From: Pseudomonadales bacterium
Lineage (GTDB): Bacteria; Pseudomonadota; Gammaproteobacteria; Pseudomonadales; Pseudohongiellaceae
Direction of reading: 5' to 3'
Assembly (NCBI GenBank): GCA_024234395.1
Contig: JACKOH010000001.1
Span: 1-64,000, forward strand
DNA: 64,000 nucleotides
Shown: positions 8,501-16,998 of the stretch, in pieces
Layout: every line of letters begins with the position of its first letter
Numbering within the stretch: the first letter of the stretch is position 1
Notes under the pieces: model-generated
Databases searched by the model: none
Seen by the model: the letters and a program-made list of their open reading frames with translations, nothing else
What the model was told of the DNA's origin: nothing
Translations under genes and position numbers: made by a program

Positions 8501-8575
8501 TGGCTGGGGTGGCTGGATTCGAACCAACGAATGCAAGGATCAAAACCTTGTGCCTTACCACTTGGCGACACCCCA
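8501..8575 (-). tRNA. tRNA-Gln (anticodon TTG)
   Basis: On the minus strand a 75-nt cloverleaf begins TGGGGTGTCGCCAAGTGG and ends CCACCCCAGCCA with the CCA encoded. The acceptor stem pairs GGGGTG with CACCCC. The anticodon stem CAAGG/CCTTG encloses the loop TTTTGAT, giving anticodon TTG, which reads CAA/CAG. The T-loop GGTTCGAATCC is canonical. It lies between ispE and prs, as in pseudomonads. Confidence 0.97.
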
Positions 8576-8590
8576 GTAGAACGCGCTATT

Positions 8591-9460
8591 TTACTCGAGT
8601 TTTTCCCTAATTTCACATCCCGACGCGGCGGGCAGCCGGTTCAGGCTGCTGGCCATGAAGCCTTGAAACCGGGCCGGTACCTTACCCAGGACCTGTTTGG
8701 CCTCCTCGAGGTTGTCGAAGCCGACAAACACGCAGGAACCGGTACCGGTCAGGCTGGCTTTGCCAAACCGGCCAAGCCAGTTCAAGGCTTCGTCGACCTC
8801 CGGAACCAGTTTTCGAACCACGTTTTCGCAGTCGTTTCTGACCCGGCCGGCGAGAAAGTCGGCAATTTTGATGGCTGCGGAGTCCCGTGTCAATTGTTGA
8901 TGGGAAAATATGTCGCCTGTGGCAACCTCGACCCGGGGCCACAAAACCAGGTAGTGCCGGGTCGGCAGATCAAGGGGTTGCAGCAGTTCCCCCACGCCCC
9001 CGGCCCAGGCATTCCGGCCCAGCACAAAGACCGGTACATCTGCGCCCAGGGACAGGCCGAGAGTCATCAGGGTTTGCTGTGGCAGGTCCAGCCCCCATAG
9101 CTGGTTCAGGGCCCGCAGTGTGACTGCGGCATTGGAACTGCCGCCGCCCAGGCCACCGCCCATGGGAATGCGCTTGGCAAGGGTGACAGCCGCGGCCAGG
9201 TCAGGTTTGCCGACGTGTTGCCGCAATAAGTCTGCGGCCCGCAGGATCAGATTGCCGTCCAGCGGTACCGCTGCCTGATCACACTGCAGGGACAGCACAC
9301 CCGGTGGCAGTCCGCCAGTGCTGAAGGTCAGGGTGTCACACAGGTCGATCAGTTGAAAAACCGTTTGCAGGTTGTGATAGCCATCCGGCCGACGACCGGT
9401 AATATGCAGAAACAGGTTGATCTTGGCAGGTGAGAGTAGAGTCAGCTGAGGGGGATTCAT
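8591..9460 (-). CDS. ispE: 4-diphosphocytidyl-2-C-methyl-D-erythritol kinase
   Basis: A 289-residue GHMP kinase of the MEP isoprenoid pathway, phosphorylating CDP-ME at the 2-hydroxyl. It shows SPAKINLFLHITGRRPDGYH at the N-terminus (substrate-binding lysine and histidine) and the ATP-binding glycine-rich loop IPMGGGLGGGSSNAA (about 97-111). A conserved C-terminal GSCVFVGF-type motif follows. Length is typical. It precedes tRNA-Gln and prs and follows lolB. Confidence 0.96.
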   Translation of the reverse strand: MNPPQLTLLSPAKINLFLHITGRRPDGYHNLQTVFQLIDLCDTLTFSTGGLPPGVLSLQCDQAAVPLDGNLILRAADLLRQHVGKPDLAAAVTLAKRIPMGGGLGGGSSNAAVTLRALNQLWGLDLPQQTLMTLGLSLGADVPVFVLGRNAWAGGVGELLQPLDLPTRHYLVLWPRVEVATGDIFSHQQLTRDSAAIKIADFLAGRVRNDCENVVRKLVPEVDEALNWLGRFGKASLTGTGSCVFVGFDNLEEAKQVLGKVPARFQGFMASSLNRLPAASGCEIREKLE

Positions 9461-9497
9461 AGTGCTAGTGACCGGAGTCTGACAGGTTAAGCCGGCG

Positions 9498-10115
9498 TCA
9501 GTTCAGGGGGTTTCCTACCGTCCAGTCCAGACCGACGAAGATCAAGCGGATATTGTTTTCCGTGCGACTCATTTCGATACGGCGCGGCAGACTGTAGTCG
9601 CCGAACAGCCGGTAATCCTCGTAGCGAACCGTCCAGCCTGATTGCTGCAGATGAATCAGTTCATTGAATTCACCCAGTTCCAGTTGATGCTGCTGGTCGG
9701 GAGTAGGCAGGCCCCGGATCCAGTATTCCAGTTGTGAAACCGGCAGTTCGTAACCGAGTTGTTCGAAAATCAGCGCCTCGGGACTGCTCGCGGTTCGAAC
9801 TTCATTGCCCTGTTCCAATGTGACCAGGCCGGGACGGCCTTCGATGCGCGTAGCACCGGCGTTCAGTGTTCCCCACAGGCGGATGGTGTAGTGGTCAGCG
9901 TCCTGTTCCCAGCGGATCCTGGGAGTATGGGATTCATTCTGATAGCGGGCATTGACCCGTCCCTGCAATTGCCAGTGCGTCAACGCCAGCAGGTCCGCCT
10001 GGCGTACCTGCCAGGCGGTGGATTCCTCCAGCGGCGGAGCGGTCTGGCAGGCTGCCAGCAGGACTCCGGTTATCAGCAACAGGGTGGGAGTTCTGCCCGG
10101 TTTACAGCTGGCCAC
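9498..10115 (-). CDS. lolB: Outer-membrane lipoprotein receptor LolB
   Basis: A 205-residue lipoprotein. The signal peptide ends in lipobox LLAAC with the lipidated cysteine at 23. The mature part has the LolB pattern: W.L.GR.N.R, a WGTLN-type strand and ELPVSQLEYWIRGLP. LolB accepts lipoproteins from LolA and inserts them in the inner leaflet of the outer membrane. It lies between the LbcA-like gene and ispE. The clear lolB-ispE-prs context supports the name. Confidence 0.92.
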   Translation of the reverse strand: MASCKPGRTPTLLLITGVLLAACQTAPPLEESTAWQVRQADLLALTHWQLQGRVNARYQNESHTPRIRWEQDADHYTIRLWGTLNAGATRIEGRPGLVTLEQGNEVRTASSPEALIFEQLGYELPVSQLEYWIRGLPTPDQQHQLELGEFNELIHLQQSGWTVRYEDYRLFGDYSLPRRIEMSRTENNIRLIFVGLDWTVGNPLN

Positions 10116-10124
10116 GATTCAACG

Positions 10125-11930
10125 TCACCGGGTCAGGCGCTGCATGGCTTCGCCGATAATGGGGCTGTCCGGGGTTTCCTTCAGGGCGTCCTCCCAGACT
10201 TCCATGGCCTCCTGCTCACGGCCCATCGCCCACAGTACTTCGCCAAGATGCGAGGCCACCTCGTGGTCGGGGAAGGCGGCAAAGGCACGGCGCAGGTTCT
10301 GCAGAGATTCCTGGTAGCGGCCGAGCTTGTATTGCACCCAGGCCAGGCTGTCGATTACCGCCGGGTCGTCGGGAGCCAGGCTGGCAGCCCGTTCCAGCAG
10401 TTCCAGGGCTTCCTGATACCTATCAGTCCGGTCGGCCAGCATGTAACCCAGGTGATTCAGGGCCCGGTAGTCATCCGGTTGCAGGGTGATGATGCGGCGC
10501 AGGTCCCGTTCGGCGCTGTCCATGTCGCCCAGATTGTCGTGCAGCAGAACCCGGGTGAACAGCAGATCGGTATCATTGGGATAACGTTGCAGCATGTCTT
10601 CCAGCACTGCCGCGGCACGGTCGTACTGTTCCATCTGCATCAGCAGATTGGCTTCAACATTGGTGAATACAACTTCCAGCCGCGGCTGGCCGCGGGACAG
10701 TTCCACCAGCCAGTCGTGGGCTTCGTCGAAGCGGCCCAGCTCCATGGCAAAGCGGGTTGCCTGCTGCTGGGCGGCAACAAAGTTCGACGCACCGATATCC
10801 ACGGCCCGGTAGTGGGGTATTGCCAGCTCGGGCTGCTCGAGTTGCTCGTGGATATAACCCAGATAGAACTGGCAGTCGCTGACCCGATGGCCGGCCGTGA
10901 TCAGTTGCTGCAAACGCTGCATGGCCTGGTCATAGTTCTCCAGTTCCATGTCCAGCAGGGCAGTGGAATAAATAACCTCGTAATCTTCCGGATCCTGCTC
11001 GATGATGATTTCAAACTGGCGGTGTGCCTGCTCGAAATCTTCCTGCTGGATCAACAGCCGCGCGTAGCCGAAACGGAGCGGCTTTTCGTCCGGAAACTCC
11101 CTGACGCCGTTACGCAGCACCCGCAGGGCGCGGTCCGGCTGTTCCAAAGTCTGCAGCAGCCGGGATTCGGTCAGCAGGGCGCGGGGACTCTCACCGTAGT
11201 TCTGCCGCAGAATCTGCAGTTCCACCAGCGCATCTTCCGGTTGCTGATTCTGGCTTAACAGTTCGACCACCGCGTACTGGATCGACTGCTGCTCTGGATA
11301 CTGTTCGTGTAATTGCCGCAGGCTCTCGATAAGCCGGGAGCGACGCGCCGCCGGCAGCCGCTGGCTGCGGGCCGACAGGGTGGCAAAATCCATTTCCCCG
11401 CCCAGTTCGATGACCTGGGCCATATGACGTACCGCGTCTTCGAAGCGCCCGGCGTCCAGCAACTGAAAGCTCAGCAGCAGATGCGGGTCGACATTCTCCG
11501 GCTCCAGTTCGGTCCACAGCAGCCCCAGCTGCACCATCGCATTGATATCCCCGGTAGCCGCCGCAAACTGGCTGGCACGCCGCACGATTGCCACATCGCG
11601 GGTTTCAAACGCCAACCGGTAGTAATTGTCGCTGGCCTGCTCCAGATCACCTGACTGACCACTCAGTTCACTGACAATGGCCTGATACAATTGCTCTTCG
11701 GAAAATGCCCCGTAGTCGATAGCCGGTTCCGGCTCCGGTGCGGAGCGGGCCGGAGGACTAGTGCCGGCGGCCATTGTCGCGACTCCTCTGGACGGAGCCT
11801 GAGAAGGGTCTTGAGAAGTGGCGCCGGCGCAGCCGGTCAGCACAGTGGCTGCCAGAATCAGCAGAAACAGGCCCGACAGGAGGTCTGATTTAAAGGGATG
11901 GCTTGACAGGGTTGAATAAGGCATCGTCAT
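10125..11930 (-). CDS. TPR outer-membrane lipoprotein, LbcA-like protease adaptor
   Basis: About 601 residues from the ATG at 11930. The signal peptide ends VLTGC (lipidated C34); the frame is open back to 12098 but the lipobox fixes the start near here. The mature protein is a long array of tetratricopeptide repeats (for example about 215-560). The gene occupies the place of P. aeruginosa PA4667 (LbcA), a TPR lipoprotein that delivers substrates such as murein endopeptidases to the CtpA carboxy-terminal processing protease. Orthology is inferred from architecture and synteny (lolB on one side, divergent hemA on the other). Confidence 0.85.
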   Translation of the reverse strand: MTMPYSTLSSHPFKSDLLSGLFLLILAATVLTGCAGATSQDPSQAPSRGVATMAAGTSPPARSAPEPEPAIDYGAFSEEQLYQAIVSELSGQSGDLEQASDNYYRLAFETRDVAIVRRASQFAAATGDINAMVQLGLLWTELEPENVDPHLLLSFQLLDAGRFEDAVRHMAQVIELGGEMDFATLSARSQRLPAARRSRLIESLRQLHEQYPEQQSIQYAVVELLSQNQQPEDALVELQILRQNYGESPRALLTESRLLQTLEQPDRALRVLRNGVREFPDEKPLRFGYARLLIQQEDFEQAHRQFEIIIEQDPEDYEVIYSTALLDMELENYDQAMQRLQQLITAGHRVSDCQFYLGYIHEQLEQPELAIPHYRAVDIGASNFVAAQQQATRFAMELGRFDEAHDWLVELSRGQPRLEVVFTNVEANLLMQMEQYDRAAAVLEDMLQRYPNDTDLLFTRVLLHDNLGDMDSAERDLRRIITLQPDDYRALNHLGYMLADRTDRYQEALELLERAASLAPDDPAVIDSLAWVQYKLGRYQESLQNLRRAFAAFPDHEVASHLGEVLWAMGREQEAMEVWEDALKETPDSPIIGEAMQRLTR

Positions 11931-12265
11931 ATCGTTGAGTTCGGGGGTGACCGGATTGTAACAGGTTGACCGGGTCGCAACACGCCCTTTCCGGAGCTTC
12001 CGGCACCGACCTGGAGATCCGTAAAGAGGGGCGGAAAACGGTCTCCAGATAGACTTGGAGAGCGTCAACTGTGTAACATAGCGCCCTTTTTTCGGCAAAG
12101 CGTTGAAGCGGATCGCAACAGTCTTCAGGCTTCAGGTAACTTTCTTCAGGTAACTTCTAAAACCGTCAGGTAAGATAACAGACCGTCCCGGACGCAGCCC
12201 GATTTCAGCCTTCAGGCTGTGGTCAGGGGCCCGGTACAGACACCGACAGATTTCCCGGATAATCC
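11931..12265. promoter_or_regulatory. Divergent hemA / TPR-gene control region with direct repeats
   Basis: A 335-bp gap between divergently transcribed genes. It contains TTCAGGTAACTT twice (12131-12142 and 12145-12156) and a third related copy, GTCAGGTAAGAT (12165-12176), at spacings of 14 and 20 bp on the hemA side. Such a cluster may be a regulator site or simple local duplication. No clear -35/-10 pair stands out; TAAGAT at 12171 is a weak -10 candidate for hemA. Confidence 0.4.
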
Positions 12266-13603
12266 ATGGCGCTGGTTCTGGCAGGTATCAATCACAACAC
12301 CGCGACGATCGAATTGCGCGAAAAGGTGGCATTTCCGCCGGAAATCGTGGCTCGGGCCATTGCCCAGTTGAGTGCAATCGAGCGGGTCGACGAGGTGGTT
12401 ATCGTCTCGACCTGCAATCGCACCGAGTTGTACCTGTCGGTGGATCTGGCCGGAGACCCAGTAAACCCGGACCTGCGCAGCAGCGAGGAGTTGGCCCGGG
12501 AGGAGGATCTTGCCGCCATTCAGCGCCAGGTCACCGACTGGCTGGCACATTTTCATCAGCTGGAACCGGCCCAGGTCAGCAACTGCAGCTACTTCTACTG
12601 GCAGGAACAGATGGTCAGGCACCTGATGAAGGTCTGCGCCGGGCTCGATTCCATGGTCCTGGGCGAACCTCAGATACTGGGACAGATCAAGTCGGCCTAC
12701 GCGGTTTCACGGGAGCTGGAGACGATCGGCGTCAACCTGGGCAAAGCCTTTCAGGAAGCCTTCTCCATCGCCAAGGAAGTGCGCACCGATACCGCGATCG
12801 GGGAAAACCCGGTGTCGGTAGCTTACGCCGCGGTGACCCTGGCGGAGCGCATTTTCTCCAACCTGCCGAGCCTGAGTGCGCTGCTGATCGGTGCCGGACG
12901 CACCATTGAACTGGTGGCCCGGCATCTGCAGGAAAAAGGCGTGACCCGGATCGTGGTGGCCAATCGCACCCTGGAACGGGCCGTGGAACTGGGCGGCCGG
13001 TTTGCAGGGCATGGCGTGCTGCTGTCGGAAATTCCGGACCAGCTGGTCGATGCCGATATTGTCGTGTCATCCACCAACAGCCAGTTGCCGTTGCTGGGCA
13101 AAGGCGCCGTGGAAAAAGCCTTCCGGCAACGTCGCCACCGGCCCATGCTGCTGCTGGATCTGGCGGTGCCCCGGGACATCGAGCCGGAAGTCGGGGAAGT
13201 CCCGGATGCCTACCTCTATAGTATCGACGACATCCGTGGCGTGATCGACGCCGGCGTTCGCAGCCGCAACCAGGCGGCCAGCGAGGCGGAGCAGATAATC
13301 GAGCGGGGCGTGGTCGATTATCAGCGGCATGTCCGCTCCCTGGGGGCCGTGGCGACCCTGAAGTGTTTTCGCGGCAGGGCCGATGCGGTCAGGATCGCGG
13401 AGCTGGAGAAAGCGCTGCGCGCGTTGGAAAAGGGCGATCCCGCGGAAAAAGTGCTGGAAGCGCTGTCGCGGGGTATCACCAACAAACTGATCCATACGCC
13501 CACGGTAAAAATGAAACATGCCAGTTCCGAAGGGCGTGAAGAACTGATTGAACTGGTGCGGGAACTCTATGACCTGGACGAGCAGGAAGGACACACGCCG
13601 TAA
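12266..13603 (+). CDS. hemA: Glutamyl-tRNA reductase
   Basis: A 445-residue enzyme reducing glutamyl-tRNA(Glu) to glutamate-1-semialdehyde, the first committed step of C5-pathway haem synthesis. The catalytic cysteine is in VIVSTCNRTELY (about 50). The NADPH-binding Rossmann domain carries LLIGAGRTIELVARHL; the C-terminal dimerisation domain ends at an ELVRELYDLDEQEG tail. Length is typical. It starts an operon with prfA (3 bp apart), prmC and moeB. Confidence 0.97.
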   Translation: MALVLAGINHNTATIELREKVAFPPEIVARAIAQLSAIERVDEVVIVSTCNRTELYLSVDLAGDPVNPDLRSSEELAREEDLAAIQRQVTDWLAHFHQLEPAQVSNCSYFYWQEQMVRHLMKVCAGLDSMVLGEPQILGQIKSAYAVSRELETIGVNLGKAFQEAFSIAKEVRTDTAIGENPVSVAYAAVTLAERIFSNLPSLSALLIGAGRTIELVARHLQEKGVTRIVVANRTLERAVELGGRFAGHGVLLSEIPDQLVDADIVVSSTNSQLPLLGKGAVEKAFRQRRHRPMLLLDLAVPRDIEPEVGEVPDAYLYSIDDIRGVIDAGVRSRNQAASEAEQIIERGVVDYQRHVRSLGAVATLKCFRGRADAVRIAELEKALRALEKGDPAEKVLEALSRGITNKLIHTPTVKMKHASSEGREELIELVRELYDLDEQEGHTP

Positions 13604-13606
13604 ACG

Positions 13607-14695
13607 ATGAAAGAGTCTATTCGTGCCAAACTGGAAGCCCTGAACGACCGTTTCGATGAAGTGGAAGGCCTGTTGAGCGACGCCGAGGTAATCGCCAATC
13701 AGGACCGGTTCCGGGAACTTTCCAAGGAATATTCGGAACTGGACCCGGTGGTGAAGAGCTATCAGCGGTTCCTGGCGGCGGCGGCAAACCTGCAGGGCGC
13801 CAGGGACATGCTCAAGGACGGTGACGCCGAGATCCGAGCCATGGCCGAAGAGGAGACAGGGGGCCTGGAAGCCGAACTGGAAACTCTGGAACTGGAGCTG
13901 CAGAAACTGTTGCTGCCCCGCGATTCCAAGGACAGTTGCAACGTGTTTCTGGAGATTCGCGCCGGTACCGGTGGCGATGAGGCGGCAATTTTCTCCGGTG
14001 ACCTGTTCCGGATGTATTCCCGCTACGCGGAACGAAATGGCTGGAAGAGCGAGATCATCTCGTCACGTCCCGGTGAGCATGGTGGCTATAAGGAAGTCAT
14101 CCTGCGTATCGAGGGTCGCGATGTCTACGAGAAACTGAAGTTCGAGTCCGGTGCCCATCGGGTACAGCGGGTGCCGGAGACTGAGACCCAGGGGCGGATT
14201 CACACCTCCGCCTGTACGGTTGCCATCATGCCGGAACTGGAAGATGTCAACGAAGTGGAACTGAACAAGAACGACCTGCGTATCGACACCTTTCGGGCCA
14301 GCGGCGCCGGCGGTCAGCATGTCAACAAGACCGACTCGGCTATCCGCATCACCCACCTGCCCAGCGGCATCGTGGTGGAATGCCAGGACGAACGTTCGCA
14401 GCACAAAAACCGGGCGCGGGCCATGTCGCTATTGCAGGCCAAGCTGCTGGACGAGGCCCAGCGGGCCCAGGCCCAGGAGGAGTCCGATACCCGCCGCCAG
14501 CTGGTGGGAAGTGGTGACCGTTCGGAAAAGATCCGCACCTACAACTATCCTCAGGGGCGGGTTACTGACCATCGCATCAAGTTAACTCTTTATAACCTGC
14601 CGGAAATCATGGAAGGCGATCTGGGCGCGGTGATCCAACCGCTGATCAATGAATATCAGGCCGACCAGCTGGCCAGTCTGGCCGCGGAAGGATAG
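13607..14695 (+). CDS. prfA: Peptide chain release factor 1
   Basis: A 362-residue RF1, which terminates translation at UAA and UAG. The catalytic GGQ lies in FRASGAGGQHVNKTDSAIRI (about 225-245). The stop-codon recognition region of domain 2 includes RVPETETQGRIHTSACTV, containing the PxT-type tripeptide (PET) expected for RF1. The TAG stop region overlaps the GTG start of prmC by one base, so the release factor is coupled to its own methylase. Confidence 0.97.
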   Translation: MKESIRAKLEALNDRFDEVEGLLSDAEVIANQDRFRELSKEYSELDPVVKSYQRFLAAAANLQGARDMLKDGDAEIRAMAEEETGGLEAELETLELELQKLLLPRDSKDSCNVFLEIRAGTGGDEAAIFSGDLFRMYSRYAERNGWKSEIISSRPGEHGGYKEVILRIEGRDVYEKLKFESGAHRVQRVPETETQGRIHTSACTVAIMPELEDVNEVELNKNDLRIDTFRASGAGGQHVNKTDSAIRITHLPSGIVVECQDERSQHKNRARAMSLLQAKLLDEAQRAQAQEESDTRRQLVGSGDRSEKIRTYNYPQGRVTDHRIKLTLYNLPEIMEGDLGAVIQPLINEYQADQLASLAAEG

Positions 14696-15579
14696 TGCGC
14701 GCGGTGGTGGCGGAACCGCATGCGGAAGCAGCGGACATTGCCGGGTTACTGGCCCGGTCCGATGCCCTGCGCCAGGTCAGCGACAGCCCGGAACTGGATT
14801 GTCAGTTATTGCTTGCCGAGGTCCTGGGCTGTTCGCGGGCCAGTCTGCTGGCCCATCCGGCGCGACGTGTCGAGCCGGCCCGGCAGCAGCAGTACGCCGA
14901 CCTGCTGGCGCGTCGCCGCCAGGGTGAGCCGATCGCCTATCTGCTGGGGCGCAAAGGCTTTCTGGATTTTGAGCTGGCGGTGGATCGGCGGGTGCTGATT
15001 CCACGTCCGGAAACTGAACTGCTGGTTGAAAAAACTCTCGAATGCCTGGCCGGCCGGGAGGCAGAGCCCCTGCACCTGCTGGACCTGGGTACCGGCAGCG
15101 GCGCCATCGCCATCGCCCTGGCCCGGCACAGTGGCAGCTGGCAGGTGGCTGCCAGTGACTGCAGTGAGGCGAGTCTCGAACTGGCCCGGCACAATGCCGC
15201 GAACCTGGGTGCCGGGCAGATCAGGTTTGTGCAATCCTCCTGGCTGGCGGCGTTCGGTTCACGCCAGTTCGCCCTGATTGTCAGCAATCCCCCTTATATC
15301 GCAGCGGACGATCCTCACCTGCAACAGGACGGTCTGCCGTTTGAACCGCGCCAGGCACTGGTTGCCGAACAGGCCGGCCTGGCCGGGATTCGAGACATCA
15401 TCAGCCAGTCGCGGCGCTGCCTGCAGAAGGGAGGCTGGCTGCTGCTGGAACATGGCTTCGACCAGGCAGCGGCAGTCGCTGCATTGCTGATGGAGTCCGG
15501 TTACACGGAAATCCGGGGCTGGCAGGATCTGGCCGGATTGGATAGAGTTACCGCTGCCCGCATGTCTACACCGGAATAA
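14695..15579 (+). CDS. prmC: Release-factor glutamine N5-methyltransferase PrmC
   Basis: A 294-residue SAM-dependent enzyme that methylates the GGQ glutamine of RF1 and RF2. The SAM-binding motif is LLDLGTGSGAIAIAL, and the catalytic NPPY is in LIVSNPPYIAADDP. An N-terminal helical domain ends near GRKGFLDFELAVD. The start is GTG overlapping the prfA stop. This is the conserved hemA-prfA-prmC order. Confidence 0.96.
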   Translation: MRAVVAEPHAEAADIAGLLARSDALRQVSDSPELDCQLLLAEVLGCSRASLLAHPARRVEPARQQQYADLLARRRQGEPIAYLLGRKGFLDFELAVDRRVLIPRPETELLVEKTLECLAGREAEPLHLLDLGTGSGAIAIALARHSGSWQVAASDCSEASLELARHNAANLGAGQIRFVQSSWLAAFGSRQFALIVSNPPYIAADDPHLQQDGLPFEPRQALVAEQAGLAGIRDIISQSRRCLQKGGWLLLEHGFDQAAAVAALLMESGYTEIRGWQDLAGLDRVTAARMSTPE

Positions 15580-15587
15580 TTCAGCCA

Positions 15588-16349
15588 ATGCAGGATCAGC
15601 AGCTTCTTCGCTACAGTCGCCAGATCATGTTGCCGGAACTGGACGTGGCCGGACAGCAACGGCTGCTGGATGCATCGGTATTGATTGTCGGAATGGGTGG
15701 CCTGGGTTGTCCGCTGGCCATGTACCTGGCGGCGGCCGGAGTGGGACACCTGACTATCGCCGATGACGACAAAGTCGAGCTGACCAACCTGCAGCGACAG
15801 ATTGCGCATGGAGAGAAAGACATCGGCAAAGCCAAGGTGGAATCGGCTGCCGGTACCCTGCAAGGCCTGAATCCGGATGTGCAGCTTACCCTGTTGAATA
15901 AACGCCTGCTGGGTGTCGAACTGGAACAGGCAGTCAGTAACAAGACAGTGGTGGTGGACGCCACCGACAATTTCAGCACCCGTTTTGCGATCAATGCCGC
16001 CTGTCTGAAAGCCAGGGTACCGCTGGTTTCCGGTGCTGCCATCCGCATGGAAGGGCAGGTTACCGTGTTTGACAGTCGAAACGACGACAGTCCCTGCTAC
16101 CAGTGCCTCTACCAGGAAGGGGACGACGAGGATGCCAGCTGCGCCCGCAATGGCGTCATGGCGCCGGTGGTGGGCATGATTGGAACGCTGCAGGCCATGG
16201 AGACTATCAAACTGGTCAGCGGCATTGGCGACAGTCTGGTGGGGCGCCTGTTGCTGCTCGATGCCTTTGCCATGCAGTGGCGTGAATTGCGCCTGCGCAG
16301 GGATCCCCACTGTCCCGCCTGTTCACAAACTCCAGCATCGCCACGCTGA
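15588..16349 (+). CDS. moeB: Molybdopterin-synthase adenylyltransferase (MoeB/ThiF family)
   Basis: A 253-residue E1-like enzyme that adenylates the C-terminal glycine of a small sulfur carrier such as MoaD. The nucleotide loop is VGMGGLGCPLAMYLAAAGVG. Zinc-binding cysteines occur as CYQC (about 172-175) and CPAC near the C-terminus. A catalytic cysteine for ThiF-type chemistry would lie near the CARNGVMAPVVGM segment. The prmC-moeB order matches Pseudomonas; no other molybdopterin or thiamine gene is nearby, so the carrier partner is not decided. Confidence 0.88.
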   Translation: MQDQQLLRYSRQIMLPELDVAGQQRLLDASVLIVGMGGLGCPLAMYLAAAGVGHLTIADDDKVELTNLQRQIAHGEKDIGKAKVESAAGTLQGLNPDVQLTLLNKRLLGVELEQAVSNKTVVVDATDNFSTRFAINAACLKARVPLVSGAAIRMEGQVTVFDSRNDDSPCYQCLYQEGDDEDASCARNGVMAPVVGMIGTLQAMETIKLVSGIGDSLVGRLLLLDAFAMQWRELRLRRDPHCPACSQTPASPR

Positions 16350-16461
16350 TTTCACCGACCTGACAGCGATCAGGCTTCGTCTTTATGATGCAGCGGTTGC
16401 AATGGCAGTGTGACCTGTGGCAATTTGAAAGCTGCACAGAGTTAACCGGACGGGGAAAAAC

Positions 16462-16800
16462 GTGAGTCAGAAATCACTGGGAGTCGATGAAAATGTGGCC
16501 GCGCTGCTGGCCTACGTACTGGGCTGGATCAGCGGCCTGGTAGTCATCCTCATGGAGAAGCAGAATGGATTCGTCCGCTTCCATGCCATGCAGTCGATTA
16601 TCACTTTCGGTGTCATCACCCTGCTCAATGTCCTGTTCACCAGTTTCCTGGTCTTTCTGATATTTCTGGTTCCGTTGCTGAATCTGCTGGCCCTGGTATT
16701 GTGGATTGTGTTGATGGTCAAGGCTTACCAGGGGGAGCGGTTTGCGCTGCCGGTAATTGGCGCCCTGGCGGAGGAATGGTCCGGTAAAGTGGATCTGTAA
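16462..16800 (+). CDS. DUF4870 / Tic20-like small membrane protein
   Basis: A 112-residue protein with a short polar N-terminus (MSQKSLGVDENVAALLAYVL) and about three hydrophobic helices, the last ending LVLWIVLMVKAYQGERFALPVIG. The pattern, including MEKQNGFVRFHAMQS between helices 1 and 2, is that of DUF4870. The function is unknown. An upstream GGGG-rich site precedes the ATG weakly; the gap to moeB is 112 bp, so it may have its own promoter. Confidence 0.8.
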   Translation: MSQKSLGVDENVAALLAYVLGWISGLVVILMEKQNGFVRFHAMQSIITFGVITLLNVLFTSFLVFLIFLVPLLNLLALVLWIVLMVKAYQGERFALPVIGALAEEWSGKVDL

Positions 16801-16998
16801 CCGGATTCCGGTCAGCTCAGTCCACAATTCTGCCCCTGTCGCCCCTGGATGCCCTCCCTCAGGTAACAATCCGGGATAGCCTCGATACCCGGCCGGGACC
16901 GTGATATTTTGCGCTGCACCCGTTCTCGGTTATCATGCGGGCGCTCTTCAGGGACTCACACCGATATTTTCAGCACCTCCCTGACCGGTAAGGATCAG

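Noticed and set aside
9759..11258. 499-codon plus-strand frame
   Set aside because: Antisense shadow of the TPR lipoprotein and lolB.
12102..12115. GCGTTGAAGCGGA, similar to the ychF 3' end, as a second att site
   Set aside because: About 12 bp match in a non-element context; more likely chance.
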